Positions 8,833-18,424 are shown, counted from the stretch's first letter. The stretch is 64,000 nt of DNA from Bacteroidota bacterium (GCA_018267615.1 JAFDYD010000014.1:1-64000); one strand, 5' to 3'. Notes: generated by a model not told the origin, from the sequence alone. Made by a program: numbers and translations.

Positions 8833-9933
8833 ATGCATAATTTCTGGGATCAGATCATTTTAAGCAATCCGCTAAGAAAATATCTCTTTGTAGCAATTGC
8901 TATTTTGATCGGGTTACTTTTCAAAAGACTGTTGTCGAAGATTATTGCTGGCATTTTATATCGTGCAGCTGCCAGGGTTGGATCAGGTATCGACAAAGAT
9001 GCTTTTGTAAAATTATTGATCGGTCCGCTTGAAACCTTTCTCCTGATATTTATCACTGTCGTTTCTCTCGAGAAACTTCATTTTCCCGAAGAATTTCATT
9101 TCGAAATTTATGAAGTTTCATTGAAGACAATTATCCAGTCCATCGCAAAAACGGTTTTGATTGGCGTTTTTATCTGGCTATTGATGCGCACGATCGATTT
9201 TATCGGTCTCTTACTAAAACAAAAAATTCATGCTACCGGTGATATGAAGGATCATCAGCTTGTAGTTTTTTTCAGAGATTTTCTAAAAGCAATCATTGCC
9301 ATTATCGGTGTGCTGATGATATTGGGAATTGCATTTGGATTTGAAGTAAGCAAATTCTGGACAAGTCTTGGAATAGCAGGTGCTGCGCTTGCATTGTCTG
9401 CAAAAGAGAGTATCGAAAACCTCATCGCATCTTTTATTATTTTCTTCGACAAACCTTTTACAGCAGGCGACGTATTGAAAGTGCAAAATATTACCGGTAC
9501 TGTAGAAAAAATCGGACTGAGAAGCACGCGTATACGCACCGATTTAAAAACATATGTTACTGTTCCGAACAAACAGATGGTTGATAGTATCGTGGATAAC
9601 CAGACCTTGCGCACACAAAGAAAAGCAGAAATAAGATTGCAGATCGGATTATCAGCTTCACCAAGCGCACTTCAGAGTTTTGTTGGTGCAGTAGAAAAAA
9701 TATTGATTAGGGAAGAAATTGAAAACCCTACTGTTTTCCTGAATGACATTGCTGGAAATGCCTTTATGATTAACGTGGATTTTTTCACTGCGCCGATCGC
9801 GCTGAAAGAATTTAATAAAATAAAACAGGAAGTGAATTTGGAGATATTAAAATTGATGCAGCAATCCGGACTGGAGATAGCGGGCGCAAGCACCGACGTG
9901 AAGATAATCAATTCACAGAAAGAAATATTGTGA
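8833..9933 (+). CDS. Small-conductance mechanosensitive channel (MscS family)
   Basis: Inner-membrane channel that opens on membrane tension to release solutes during hypo-osmotic shock. The 366 residues contain about five hydrophobic segments, the last being the pore helix in FWTSLGIAGAALALSAKES, followed by the MscS beta domain (FFDKPFTAGDVLKV, GLRSTRIRTDL, VTVPNKQMVDSIVDN). It is longer than E. coli MscS because of extra N-terminal membrane helices. It is convergent with the MerR-type gene, with a GC-rich hairpin between them. The family is certain; conductance class and gating partners are unknown. Confidence 0.92.
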   Translation: MHNFWDQIILSNPLRKYLFVAIAILIGLLFKRLLSKIIAGILYRAAARVGSGIDKDAFVKLLIGPLETFLLIFITVVSLEKLHFPEEFHFEIYEVSLKTIIQSIAKTVLIGVFIWLLMRTIDFIGLLLKQKIHATGDMKDHQLVVFFRDFLKAIIAIIGVLMILGIAFGFEVSKFWTSLGIAGAALALSAKESIENLIASFIIFFDKPFTAGDVLKVQNITGTVEKIGLRSTRIRTDLKTYVTVPNKQMVDSIVDNQTLRTQRKAEIRLQIGLSASPSALQSFVGAVEKILIREEIENPTVFLNDIAGNAFMINVDFFTAPIALKEFNKIKQEVNLEILKLMQQSGLEIAGASTDVKIINSQKEIL

Positions 9934-9994
9934 TTGTGTGATTTTGGGATTTCTGTATTTTAGGTAGTGACTCACTTTGAAAATTATTACGAGT

Positions 9995-10039
9995 GAGCCC
10001 TCACCCCAACCCCTCTCCTTCAGGAGAGGGGCAGGGCTC
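9995..10039. repeat. GC-rich hairpin between convergent mscS and merR-type gene
   Basis: GAGCCCT at 9995 pairs with AGGGCTC ending at 10039, and the inner stem CCCCTCTCCT/AGGAGAGGGG has a 2-nt loop. This is the same core as in 2475-2657. It could act as a bidirectional terminator, although no long U-tract follows directly. Confidence 0.75.
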
Positions 10040-10048
10040 AAAAAATCA

Positions 10049-10618
10049 TCATAATTGCGCTTTCAATTCAAGTAAGAAAGCCCTGATCTGTTCTAGTTTC
10101 TTTATAGATTCAAATTTTTCTTCAGCCTTTTTACTTTTCTTCAGAAAATCTTTAGCGCCCTCAATAGTATATTTTCTTTGGCGAAGCAGATGATAAATGA
10201 GGTGAAGATTTTTGATATCGATTGGTCTGAAATAACGATCGCCTTTTTTATTTTTTTTTGGTTGAATGATGGCGAACTCAGCTTCCCAGAAACGAAGCAG
10301 TGATTGATTTACACGAAACATTTCAGCCACTTCGCCCATGGTATAATATTGTTTCATAAACAATATTTCATCTTCAGGGATATTGATCAGATCAGCTTCT
10401 TCGGCTACTTGTTTGATTGACTTACGGCCACGTGTTGATTTTACTTTTACATTTTTTTCAACAGTAACCGCCTCAGGTTTCTGATTTGTTTGCGGCTGTT
10501 TTAATTTCTTTATTCTGATACCAATATTAATTGGCTGATCTTCCTGGGCAGGAACTATCTTTTGCTCAATATTGGTATCGGTAGTAAAATCCATTGTAGT
10601 CTGGGAAAATGTTTTCAT
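10049..10618 (-). CDS. MerR family transcriptional regulator
   Basis: A 189-residue DNA-binding protein. The winged-helix MerR domain is C-terminal (about residues 92-165: YYTMGEVAEMFRVNQSLLRFWEAEF, then GDRYFRPIDIKNLHLIYHLLRQRKYTIEGAKDFL), preceded by a charged, low-complexity N-terminal half. This architecture is common and uncharacterised in Bacteroidota. No effector-binding domain is visible, so the signal is unknown. ATG 10618 is used; upstream in-frame codons run into repeat sequence. It is divergent from the exported isomerase-like gene. Confidence 0.85.
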   Translation of the reverse strand: MKTFSQTTMDFTTDTNIEQKIVPAQEDQPINIGIRIKKLKQPQTNQKPEAVTVEKNVKVKSTRGRKSIKQVAEEADLINIPEDEILFMKQYYTMGEVAEMFRVNQSLLRFWEAEFAIIQPKKNKKGDRYFRPIDIKNLHLIYHLLRQRKYTIEGAKDFLKKSKKAEEKFESIKKLEQIRAFLLELKAQL

Positions 10619-10697
10619 TCGTTGTAATTCTTTTACAAAAACTGTTCCGTTTGCTAAAGATAAAGAAAATAATGTGCAAATATTAAAGTGTGGAAAT

Positions 10698-10798
10698 GTG
10701 GCAGTGACTCTTTTTGAAATTTCTATGTGCCTACTGTGCCTATGTGGTAAAAAAATTTGAAACATAGGGACATCGAAATTGCAAAATGAGTCACCACC
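10698..10798. repeat. Imperfect inverted repeat in a divergent intergenic region
   Basis: 10698-10727 (GTGGCAGTGACTC...TTTCTATG) pairs imperfectly, with small gaps, with 10763-10798 (CATAGGGACATCGAAATT...GAGTCACCAC). The loop side contains near-tandem words CTATGTGCCT, ACTGTGCCT and ATGTGG. It lies between divergent genes, so a terminator role is unlikely. Confidence 0.6.
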
Positions 10799-10883
10799 AT
10801 AAATCGACTGGATAAATAATTTCTTATATTTAGTCTATTAGAATTAATCGCATAACAGCAATCATCATTAAAAAAACTATTGT

Positions 10884-11900
10884 ATGCCAGCAATAAATGA
10901 CAAAGGTCTGTCACGACGCCATTTTTTGAAACAGGGATCAATCGCTTCCTTTGGAGCGCTGATGGTACCATCATTATTTTCGAATTCTTTTTTTCTATCG
11001 GAGGGACCGGGTTCAAAATTTTTTGGAGTGCAGATAGGCGTGATCACTTATTCATTTCGTGATTTGCCGGGCGGTTCCGAACAAATTCTTAAATATATTA
11101 CAGACAGCGGAATCAGCGCGATCGAATTAATGGGAGATGCAGTGGAGGATTATGCTGGCAAACCAGTTAACCCTGTTAAAATGCCGCCCCGAGTGCCCGG
11201 CCAGCCACCAAAATTTACCGACGAGGAAAAAGCGCAATTGGCGGAGTATGCAAAAAAAGTTGCAGAATGGCGTTCAACAGTTTCTATGGATAAATTTGCT
11301 GAAATCAAAAAGATGTATAACAATGCAGGTGTTGAAATTTATGCTTTCAAACCAAATGCACTAGGAAAAAATAATACGGATGCTGAAATTGAATATGCGA
11401 TGAAAGCCGCCAAAACTTTGGGCGCGAAATCTGTTACTGTTGAATTACCAACTGATCCTGCCCAATCAAAACGCCTTGGTGATTTTGGTGAAAAACACAA
11501 AGTGTACATCGGCTATCATGCGCACTTGCAAGCGACAGATACCGCATGGGATGTGGCACTCAGTCAATCGCCATACAATTCACTCAACCTGGATTGCGGA
11601 CATTATATTGCTGCAGGAGGAAACAATACCAAAGAAACTTTACTGGCCTTGATAGATGCAAAGCATGATCGGATAACGAGCATGCATATCAAGGATCGCA
11701 GAACAAAAACGAATGGAGGTAATAACATGCCGTGGGGACAAGGTGATACACCGATCAAAGAAATTCTCAGCTTACTCAAAGAAAAAAAATACCAGATTCC
11801 AGCTACCATTGAACTCGAGTATGATATTCCCGCAGGCTCCGATGCTGTAAAAGAAACAAAAAACTGTTTGAATTTTGCTAAGGCTGCATTGGGTGCATGA
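10884..11900 (+). CDS. Exported sugar phosphate isomerase/epimerase-like TIM-barrel protein
   Basis: A 338-residue AP-endonuclease-2/xylose-isomerase-like TIM barrel. The N-terminus (LSRRHFLKQGSIASFGALM) is a twin-arginine signal, so it is exported folded, probably with a bound metal. Barrel motifs include IGVITYSFRDLPGG, SAIELMGDAVEDY, YIGYHAHLQ, SLNLDCGHYIAAGGN, RITSMHIKDR and TIELEYDI, with His/Asp/Glu residues placed as in divalent-metal isomerases. The substrate is not predictable. Similar Tat-exported family members are abundant in carbohydrate-degrading Bacteroidota. It is convergent with the M23 gene across a double palindrome. Confidence 0.85.
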   Translation: MPAINDKGLSRRHFLKQGSIASFGALMVPSLFSNSFFLSEGPGSKFFGVQIGVITYSFRDLPGGSEQILKYITDSGISAIELMGDAVEDYAGKPVNPVKMPPRVPGQPPKFTDEEKAQLAEYAKKVAEWRSTVSMDKFAEIKKMYNNAGVEIYAFKPNALGKNNTDAEIEYAMKAAKTLGAKSVTVELPTDPAQSKRLGDFGEKHKVYIGYHAHLQATDTAWDVALSQSPYNSLNLDCGHYIAAGGNNTKETLLALIDAKHDRITSMHIKDRRTKTNGGNNMPWGQGDTPIKEILSLLKEKKYQIPATIELEYDIPAGSDAVKETKNCLNFAKAALGA

Positions 11901-11930
11901 GCGATTTGTATTGTGAGTAGTCTTTTAGAA

Positions 11931-12106
11931 AGTTGACAGATCACGGAGGACAGTTGAAAAAAACTTACCCAAGCTATTTTAAAGTCTGTCAACTCAAAAT
12001 GTGAAAGTATAGGGATGTAATAATTGAATAATTTAAAAATCATGTTAGCATTCAAACCGACACATTAACCATTATTTCATTTTCACACTTTCACATTATC
12101 ACATTT
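11931..12106. repeat. Two adjacent imperfect inverted repeats in a convergent gap
   Basis: The first pairs AGTTGACAGA (11931) with AGTCTGTCAACT (about 11983-11994). The second pairs AAAATGTGAAAGTATAGGG (from 11996) with CATTTTCACACTTTCACATT ending near 12106. The two belong to different word families, seen again at 54798-54868 and 1901-1999 respectively. Confidence 0.55.
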
Positions 12107-12107
12107 C

Positions 12108-13079
12108 TCAGTCGAAACTTTGATTACTTGAAGATGCCAGCTTCAGCAGCCGGTCATATTGTTCGGGCGTGATATCGTTATAAAAATAATAAACAGGATC
12201 AACAGGCTCGCCATTACGATGCACTTCATAATGACAATGTGGGCCTGTGCTTTTTCCGGTGTTTCCTACCCATCCGATAATTTCGCCACGCTTTACTCTT
12301 TCACCATGTTTCACTTTAATACGAAACATGTGACCGAATAACGTAGCATATCCATAGCCGTTATTAATTACAACATGGTTGCCATAGCCGTTCCCGGTAT
12401 TGCCGGCAGTCTCCACAGTACCATTTGCCGTAGCATAGATGGGTGTTCCTTGTGGTGCGGCGAAATCAAGTCCCGCATGAAATTTACTCGTTTTATATAC
12501 CGGATCGATGCGATATCCGAAACCGGATGCAATGCGTTTTAAATCTTTATTACTTACAGGTTGTATTGCCGGTGTACAGGCAAGTAGTTGTTCTTTATTT
12601 TTTATAAAACCGTTGATTTCATTGTAGGATTTTGTTTGATAATTGATCCTTGCGGCAAGATTATTCATGGTATTCGCAATAGAAACAGCGAGGTTATCCT
12701 GATCCATTTTTTCCACGAGTTCTATTTCCTGCTGTTGCGCCATGATCTTTGCTCTTGCACTGTCTGGAATTGGATTAGCTTCGAAAATAGCTCGATATAC
12801 TTCGTTATCCCTTTTCTCCAATTGCCCCATCTCACCCTGCAATTTTTTTACTTTTTCATTCAACACGAAGTAATCTTCTTTCAGAGCTTCATTTCTTTGC
12901 ATGAGCCTTTTCTCATTTGCAGAAGGAAAATATCGATAGGCGATGGAAACTAAAATAACAGCAGTAACAATAGAAGCAGAAAAAAAACCGAAGATGCGCA
13001 AAAGCGTCACCCGCAGAGGTGTCTCCAGTTTTTCATATCGGAGCGTATTGGTGTTATAATAATACTTAATCTTTTTCAT
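12108..13079 (-). CDS. Membrane-anchored M23 peptidase with coiled coil
   Basis: A 323-residue LytM-type peptidoglycan endopeptidase. One membrane helix lies at about residues 26-46, followed by a coiled coil (about 55-110: RNEALKEDYFVLNEKVKKLQGEM) and the catalytic domain from about residue 175. Zinc ligands are visible in FHAGLDFAAP and GPHCHYEVHRNG. The topology suits a periplasmic enzyme anchored in the inner membrane; coiled-coil members can be activators or scaffolds as well as hydrolases, but here the metal ligands are complete. Its divergent placement from alaS is a familiar Bacteroidota arrangement. Confidence 0.9.
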   Translation of the reverse strand: MKKIKYYYNTNTLRYEKLETPLRVTLLRIFGFFSASIVTAVILVSIAYRYFPSANEKRLMQRNEALKEDYFVLNEKVKKLQGEMGQLEKRDNEVYRAIFEANPIPDSARAKIMAQQQEIELVEKMDQDNLAVSIANTMNNLAARINYQTKSYNEINGFIKNKEQLLACTPAIQPVSNKDLKRIASGFGYRIDPVYKTSKFHAGLDFAAPQGTPIYATANGTVETAGNTGNGYGNHVVINNGYGYATLFGHMFRIKVKHGERVKRGEIIGWVGNTGKSTGPHCHYEVHRNGEPVDPVYYFYNDITPEQYDRLLKLASSSNQSFD

Positions 13080-13163
13080 ACCCCGAATCGCGCCGGTGGA
13101 GTTTATTCATAAAGGGATTGTTGAATTTTCCGGAATGTTTATCTGTCATTTTTTTTCTTATCG

Positions 13164-13171
13164 TACCTTTG
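13164..13171 (+). promoter_or_regulatory. Candidate alaS promoter -7 element
   Basis: TACCTTTG matches TAnnTTTG. A TTTA at 13138-13141, 22 nt upstream, is a near match to the -33 element. The implied 5' leader of alaS is about 75 nt. Confidence 0.55.
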
Positions 13172-13252
13172 CCCCTCTTTCAGATAACCATGCAGGTTTA
13201 CAAATATAGGCGTTAACTGAACAATAATAACCAAAGAATATCACGTTTTAAT

Positions 13253-15868
13253 ATGATGACCAGTGCAGAGATAAGAAAAAAATTTCTTGAATTCTTCGAA
13301 TCAAAGGGCCATACTATTGTCCCGTCCGCCCCGATCGTCGTAAAAAACGATCCCACCTTACTCTTTACCAATGCCGGGATGAACCAATTCAAGGATTATT
13401 TCTTGGGAAACGCAAAGCCATCACATACACGGGTGGCCGATACTCAGAAATGCCTCCGCGTGAGCGGCAAACACAATGACCTGGAAGAAGTGGGCGTGGA
13501 TACTTATCATCACACCATGTTCGAGATGTTGGGCAATTGGAGCTTTGGTGATTATTTTAAGAAAGATGCGATTGCATGGAGCTGGGAGCTACTGACTAAA
13601 ATTTACAAACTTCCTGAAGATCGGCTATACGTCACCGTTTTTGAGGGCGATCAAAAAGAAAATCTGCCAAAGGACGAAGAAGCATTTTCCGAATGGAAAA
13701 AATGGATTGCGGCCGACCGGATATTGATGGGAAGTAAAAAAGATAATTTTTGGGAAATGGGAGATACTGGTCCATGCGGCCCCTGTACTGAAATACATGT
13801 TGACACCCGATCCGAGGAAGAAAGAAAAAAGATTGATGGAAAAACGCTGGTGAATGCGGATCATGCAGAGGTGATAGAAATCTGGAACAATGTATTCATC
13901 CAATTCAACAGGTTAAAAGATGGAAGCCTTGAAACACTGCCCGCGAAGCATGTCGATACCGGAATGGGTTTTGAGAGATTGGTACGCGTGATACAAGACA
14001 AACACAGCAATTATGATACGGATGTTTTCACCGACACTATTGCCGCGGTTGAAAAAATCACCGGGAAAAAATATACAGCAGGTGATAGCAAACAGGATAT
14101 TGCATTCCGTGTGATCGCAGATCATATTCGTGCAATATCATTTACTATTTCAGATGGACAATTGCCTTCGAATACAGGTGCTGGTTATGTTATCCGAAGA
14201 ATACTGCGTAGGGCAGTGAGATATTATTATTCTTATCTAGACTATAAACAACCGTTATTAGACCAGTTGGTCTCTTTATTAGCGAAACAATTCGAACATG
14301 TTTTTCCGGAACTGGAAAAACAAATTGATTTTGTAACGAGGGTCATTAAGGAAGAAGAAGAGGCTTTCTTGCGGACATTGGAAAAAGGATTATTGCGGGT
14401 AGAATCATTTCTATCAAAAAAAATAAATGTTTTGCCGGGAACGGCTGTTTTTGAACTCTATGACACTTATGGGTTCCCGTTAGATCTGACGAAACTGATA
14501 GCTGCCGAAAAAGGCTTGACAGTTGATGAAGCAGGTTTTGAATCGGAAATGAAAAAACAAAAGGATCGTTCGCGTGCTGCAACTTCCATCGATACCGAAG
14601 ATTGGATCGAACTCAATAAAAACGGTTCAACCAAATTCATCGGTTATAATTCTTTGCAGGCAAATACCACCATCAATAAATATCGCAAGATAAAAGCAAA
14701 AGGAAAAGAAGCGTATCAGCTTGTTTTGGAAACTACTCCTTTTTACGCAGAAAGCGGTGGACAGGTTGGAGATACGGGCACGTTGAGTTTTGGTGATGAA
14801 TCGATTTTTGTAACCGACACCAAAAAAGAAAATGATCTCATCATTCATTTTACGCAAAAACTTCCTGCGGCAATCGATGATGAAATATTTGCAAAGGTTG
14901 ATGCAGAAAAAAGAAAGCAGATAGCGAATCATCATTCGGCAACGCATTTGTTGCACGCCGCATTAAGAAAGATATTGGGAACGCATGTTGCCCAAAAAGG
15001 TTCGTTGGTAAATAGTGAACATCTGCGATTCGACTTTTCTCATTTCGCAAAAGTTTCAGACGAAGAGATAAAAAAAATTGAAGAATTGGTGAATGAAAAG
15101 ATACGTGAGAATATTCCTGTTATTATTAAAGAGATGCCAAAAGATGAAGCGATTCAATTAGGAGCGATGGCATTATTCGGAGAGAAATACGGAAATATTG
15201 TGCGCGTAGTTATCATAGATCCTGCATACTCCATCGAATTATGTGGAGGAACACATGTAGCCGCAACAGGCGAATTGGGCTTTTTTAAAATCAAACATGA
15301 AACCGCTGTTGCTGCAGGAGTAAGAAGAATAGAAGCAGTAAGCGGTTATGCTGCGGACCAATATATCTCCGGGCAATTTGATAATATCCGCAGTATTCGG
15401 GAAGCGCTAAAACATCCGGCAGATATACTCAAATCCATAGAAAATATTTCTGTAGAAAATGCCGAGCTTAAGAAAAAAATTGAATCACTGGAAGCGAAAC
15501 AATTACTGGGAATCAAAAATGAACTTTTGCAAAAAATAAAAAATATCAACGGCTCATCTTTTATTGGCGAACAGGTGGAAGCCAGCAATGCAGACGCCTT
15601 GAAGAAACTATGTTTCGATCTAAAAAGTTCGTTGAATAATTTTCTCATTGTATTGACTGCAGACATCGGCGGTAAAGCCAATGTGGCCCTCGCTATTGAT
15701 GAATCACTTTCACAAGCTAAAAACCTGGACGCAGGAAAAATAATCAAAGAACATATCGCTCCGTTGATCAAAGGCGGAGGAGGCGGACAAAAAACACTTG
15801 CAACTGCCGGTGGCCAGGATACCAGCAATCTTCAAACTGTCATTGAAAAGGTGAAGAGCCTTTTATAG
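13253..15868 (+). CDS. alaS: Alanine--tRNA ligase
   Basis: Charges tRNA-Ala and clears mischarged Ser/Gly-tRNA-Ala. All four parts are present in 871 residues: a class II catalytic core (TLLFTNAGMNQFKDYFLG, HHTMFEMLGNWSFGDYF, DTGMGFERL), a tRNA-recognition region, the editing domain with HHSATHLLH (about residue 560) and CGGTHVAATGE (C about 664), and a C-terminal C-Ala domain ending in GGGGGGQKTLATAGG. Two adjacent ATG codons (13253, 13256) are both possible starts. No leader regulatory element of the T-box type was seen. Confidence 0.97.
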   Translation: MMTSAEIRKKFLEFFESKGHTIVPSAPIVVKNDPTLLFTNAGMNQFKDYFLGNAKPSHTRVADTQKCLRVSGKHNDLEEVGVDTYHHTMFEMLGNWSFGDYFKKDAIAWSWELLTKIYKLPEDRLYVTVFEGDQKENLPKDEEAFSEWKKWIAADRILMGSKKDNFWEMGDTGPCGPCTEIHVDTRSEEERKKIDGKTLVNADHAEVIEIWNNVFIQFNRLKDGSLETLPAKHVDTGMGFERLVRVIQDKHSNYDTDVFTDTIAAVEKITGKKYTAGDSKQDIAFRVIADHIRAISFTISDGQLPSNTGAGYVIRRILRRAVRYYYSYLDYKQPLLDQLVSLLAKQFEHVFPELEKQIDFVTRVIKEEEEAFLRTLEKGLLRVESFLSKKINVLPGTAVFELYDTYGFPLDLTKLIAAEKGLTVDEAGFESEMKKQKDRSRAATSIDTEDWIELNKNGSTKFIGYNSLQANTTINKYRKIKAKGKEAYQLVLETTPFYAESGGQVGDTGTLSFGDESIFVTDTKKENDLIIHFTQKLPAAIDDEIFAKVDAEKRKQIANHHSATHLLHAALRKILGTHVAQKGSLVNSEHLRFDFSHFAKVSDEEIKKIEELVNEKIRENIPVIIKEMPKDEAIQLGAMALFGEKYGNIVRVVIIDPAYSIELCGGTHVAATGELGFFKIKHETAVAAGVRRIEAVSGYAADQYISGQFDNIRSIREALKHPADILKSIENISVENAELKKKIESLEAKQLLGIKNELLQKIKNINGSSFIGEQVEASNADALKKLCFDLKSSLNNFLIVLTADIGGKANVALAIDESLSQAKNLDAGKIIKEHIAPLIKGGGGGQKTLATAGGQDTSNLQTVIEKVKSLL

Positions 15869-15885
15869 AAAAGTTTCTAACTCCA

Positions 15886-15989
15886 ACGGCGGTCGAAGAC
15901 CCCGTCGGCGGTGGTGATTAACCAACTTCATTATAAACTTCTCATTTTTTAAACAATCCAGATAACCGCCGACGGGATCTTCGACCGCC
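15886..15989. repeat. Inverted repeat of the GTCGGCGG family (copy 1)
   Basis: Left arm 15886-15912 (ACGGCGGTCGAAGACCCC then GTCGGCGGT) and right arm 15964-15989 (ACCGCCGACGGG then ATCTTCGACCGCC) are nearly perfect, with a 51-nt AT-rich spacer. Related copies lie at 32102-32207 and 35831-35921. The arms are much more GC-rich than the surroundings. Confidence 0.9.
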
Positions 15990-16069
15990 ATCGTGGAAAG
16001 CGAAATTCTTAACACTCCGTTAAATCCACCATCTTATTCACGAATTATTTCGTAATTCAAAAAAAGCAT

Positions 16070-16077
16070 TATATTTG
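16070..16077 (+). promoter_or_regulatory. Candidate -7 element for the PDZ gene
   Basis: TATATTTG fits TAnnTTTG. TTTC at 16047-16050 sits 19 nt upstream in the place of TTTG. The start codon is 52 nt downstream. Confidence 0.5.
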
Positions 16078-16128
16078 AAATACGAAATCCGACGTAGTTA
16101 TTAAACTTCAACTTAAAAATTTGAAATA

Positions 16129-17109
16129 ATGAAACAATATTTTCTAAAAATTTCAGGAATGGCGGCAATCGTGTTGTTGCTGCATGTAAGTGGATTTGCA
16201 CAGGACGAAGCTGAAAGCAAATCAGATAAAATCAATAATAATAATGACGAGCTGATCATTAAACGCAAAGGAGACAAAGACAGCAAGGTTACCATCGAAA
16301 TTAAAAATGGAGAAGTATTTATCAATGGCAAACCAGCGGAAGAATATGATGATGATAATATCAGCGTCAGAAAAAGGAGAGGCCGCGATGAATTTTTTGT
16401 TATGCCGCCTATGGGGCCACATTCACCTTTCCGTGGCGGCACCTGGAATTATAGCGGAGACGATTTAGCTGATTCAAAAAAAGCCTTCCTTGGTGTGTCC
16501 ACCGAAAAAGATGAAAAAGGTGGCGTAGAAATTCGGGAAGTAACAAAGTCAAGCGCAGCAGAAAAAGCAGGACTTAAAAAAGGAGATATCATTACGAAAA
16601 TAGATGAGGTTACTATTGAAGATCCGGAAAAATTAACCGAAACGATTCGCAAGCACAAGCCGGAGGATAAAGTTGTAGTGACATTTAAAAGAGATGGTGC
16701 TGAGCAAAAAACGACTGCGACATTGGGAAAATTCAATTTTAAATTTTCGCAGGGATTCAATTTCAAAATGCCCGATATGAATTACGATTTTGATTTCGCG
16801 CCTGGACGCGGTGGGATGTGGAACAACGGCAGTCCTAAAATCGGAATCAAAGCGCAGGACACTGAGGATGGAAAAGGAGTTAAAGTATTAGATGTGGACG
16901 ATGAGTCAGCAGCATCGAAAGCTGGTTTGAAAGAAGGCGATGTAATTACACAATTTGATGGCAAAGAAATTAATAGTGCTAGTCAACTGGCTGAAGTTGC
17001 CCGTGCAGCAAAAGGAAAGTCTTCTATCAAAGCGAAATTAATTCGCGCAGGAAAAGCACAAGAAGTCGAAATAAAAATTCCGAAGAAATTAAAAACCGCT
17101 GACCTCTGA
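16129..17109 (+). CDS. Exported tandem-PDZ protein without a protease domain
   Basis: A 326-residue protein with a signal peptide (ISGMAAIVLLLHVSGFAQ), an acidic N-terminal stretch, and two PDZ domains: about residues 118-200 (AFLGVSTEKDEKGGVEI...AAEKAGLKKGDIITKID) and about 236-322 (PKIGIKAQDTEDGKGVKV...ASKAGLKEGDVITQFDGKEI). No serine protease or other catalytic domain is present, unlike DegP/HtrA. It is probably a periplasmic peptide- or protein-binding scaffold. A strong terminator follows. The exact role is unknown. Confidence 0.85.
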   Translation: MKQYFLKISGMAAIVLLLHVSGFAQDEAESKSDKINNNNDELIIKRKGDKDSKVTIEIKNGEVFINGKPAEEYDDDNISVRKRRGRDEFFVMPPMGPHSPFRGGTWNYSGDDLADSKKAFLGVSTEKDEKGGVEIREVTKSSAAEKAGLKKGDIITKIDEVTIEDPEKLTETIRKHKPEDKVVVTFKRDGAEQKTTATLGKFNFKFSQGFNFKMPDMNYDFDFAPGRGGMWNNGSPKIGIKAQDTEDGKGVKVLDVDDESAASKAGLKEGDVITQFDGKEINSASQLAEVARAAKGKSSIKAKLIRAGKAQEVEIKIPKKLKTADL

Positions 17110-17197
17110 CAGCGGTGTACAGTTTGAGTGGTCGACTCGCCCGTCAGTCGGTCATTCAAATTGTACCATTGAACCACATAAATATTGGATAGTAGCA

Positions 17198-17226
17198 GGC
17201 GCTGAGACCAGCGCCTTTTTATTTTT
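17198..17226 (+). terminator. Rho-independent terminator after the PDZ gene
   Basis: GGCGCTG (17198-17204), a 4-nt loop and CAGCGCC (17209-17215) are followed by TTTTTATTTTTT. This is a classic stem and U-tract. Confidence 0.9.
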
Positions 17227-17227
17227 T

Positions 17228-17274
17228 CTAAAGTGGCTTTTCCAAAGTTTTAAACTTTGGAAAAGCCACTTTAG
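17228..17274. repeat. Perfect 23-bp inverted repeat with a 1-nt loop
   Basis: 17228-17250 (starting CTAAAGTGGCTTTTCCAAAG) is exactly repeated in reverse complement at 17252-17274. It follows a complete intrinsic terminator, so a terminator role would be redundant. It precedes the DUF1028 gene on the same strand. Confidence 0.95.
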
Positions 17275-17337
17275 AAACAGTACTCGCAAAGTAGCATGCA
17301 TTTTTTATCTGTACTTTTATTGACTAAACTCATGTAC

Positions 17338-18321
17338 ATGCGATATTCTTTGGTGATAATTTTTTTTCTTCTATTCTCCATTTGTAATGGTCAAATATTT
17401 AAAAAAGATCAACCTTTTGCTCATACTTTTTCTATCGTAGCGCGAGATTCCGTCACAGGTGAAATGGCGGTTGGAGTACAGAGTCACTGGTTCAATGTGG
17501 GCACTTCCGTGCCGTGGCTTGAAGCTGGAGTTGGTGCAGTGGCTACTCAATCTTTTATCGATAAATCGTATGGATTAAAAGGATTGGCATTACTAAAACA
17601 AGGACTCACCGCCAAAGAAGCATTGGATAGTTTACTCAAAGCAGATTCGGGAAGAGATGTAAGACAGGTGGCAATTGTAGATAACAAAGGAAATATCGCA
17701 GCGCATACTGGCAAGAGTTGTATTCAATACGCGTCTAATATCACCGGAAATAATTTTAGTGTGCAAAGTAATATGATGTTGGGTGACCAGGTTTGCCAAA
17801 GTATGGCAAATGCTTTTTCAAAAACAAAAGGAAAGCCGCTTGCTGAAAGAATTTTAGCGGCTCTTGATGCGGCTCAGCGGGCAGGCGGTGATATCAGGGG
17901 AAGACAAAGCGCCGCACTCATCGTTGTTCCTGCACAGTCGACAGGCAAGCCTTGGAACGACCGAACCATTGATGTGCGTGTGGACGATGCTTCTTATCCA
18001 TTGGTTGAATTGCGTCGTTTATACAATTTGCAAATTGCCTATGAGCATATGAATAGCGGAGATCTTGCTACGGAAAAAAACGATATGAAAAAGGCGATGG
18101 ATGAATATGGAGCAGCAATGAAAATGTTCCCGGATAACCTGGAGATGCAATATTGGACCGGCATTACACTTGCAAATAACAAACAGGTCGACAAAGCCAT
18201 TAATATTCTGAAGAAAGTGTTTGCAAAAGATAAGAATTGGAAAGAACTGACCCGTCGCTTGCCTTCGGTCAATTTATTGACCGTCAGCCAGGACGATCTC
18301 AAGCGTATTTTGTCGCTGTGA
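17338..18321 (+). CDS. Exported DUF1028 (putative Ntn-hydrolase fold) protein with TPR-like tail
   Basis: A 327-residue product. A signal peptide (SLVIIFFLLFSICNG) is followed by a DUF1028 domain at about residues 25-225 (AHTFSIVARDSVTGEMAVGVQS, VPWLEAGVGAVATQSFID, GDIRGRQSAALIVVP, DIRVDDASYPLVEL-like segment) and then a helical TPR-like region of about 80 residues (DMKKAMDEYGAAMKMFPDNLEMQYWTG). The family is predicted to have the Ntn-hydrolase fold but no reaction is established. ATG 17338 gives the tightest signal peptide; ATGs at 17296 and 17332 are alternatives. Confidence 0.85.
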   Translation: MRYSLVIIFFLLFSICNGQIFKKDQPFAHTFSIVARDSVTGEMAVGVQSHWFNVGTSVPWLEAGVGAVATQSFIDKSYGLKGLALLKQGLTAKEALDSLLKADSGRDVRQVAIVDNKGNIAAHTGKSCIQYASNITGNNFSVQSNMMLGDQVCQSMANAFSKTKGKPLAERILAALDAAQRAGGDIRGRQSAALIVVPAQSTGKPWNDRTIDVRVDDASYPLVELRRLYNLQIAYEHMNSGDLATEKNDMKKAMDEYGAAMKMFPDNLEMQYWTGITLANNKQVDKAINILKKVFAKDKNWKELTRRLPSVNLLTVSQDDLKRILSL

Positions 18322-18371
18322 TGAATATCACCTTTTGCCATTTACAAGCAGGAAATAAGAGCTATTTAAGG

Positions 18372-18379
18372 TAGATTTG
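18372..18379 (+). promoter_or_regulatory. Candidate -7 element upstream of gatB
   Basis: TAGATTTG fits TAnnTTTG, 122 nt before the gatB ATG. If used, the palindrome at 18425-18467 would be transcribed within the 5' leader. Confidence 0.4.
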
Positions 18380-18424
18380 CAGCCTCAATTGAAACTGTAC
18401 ACTTGAGTATTGAATATTGAGTGT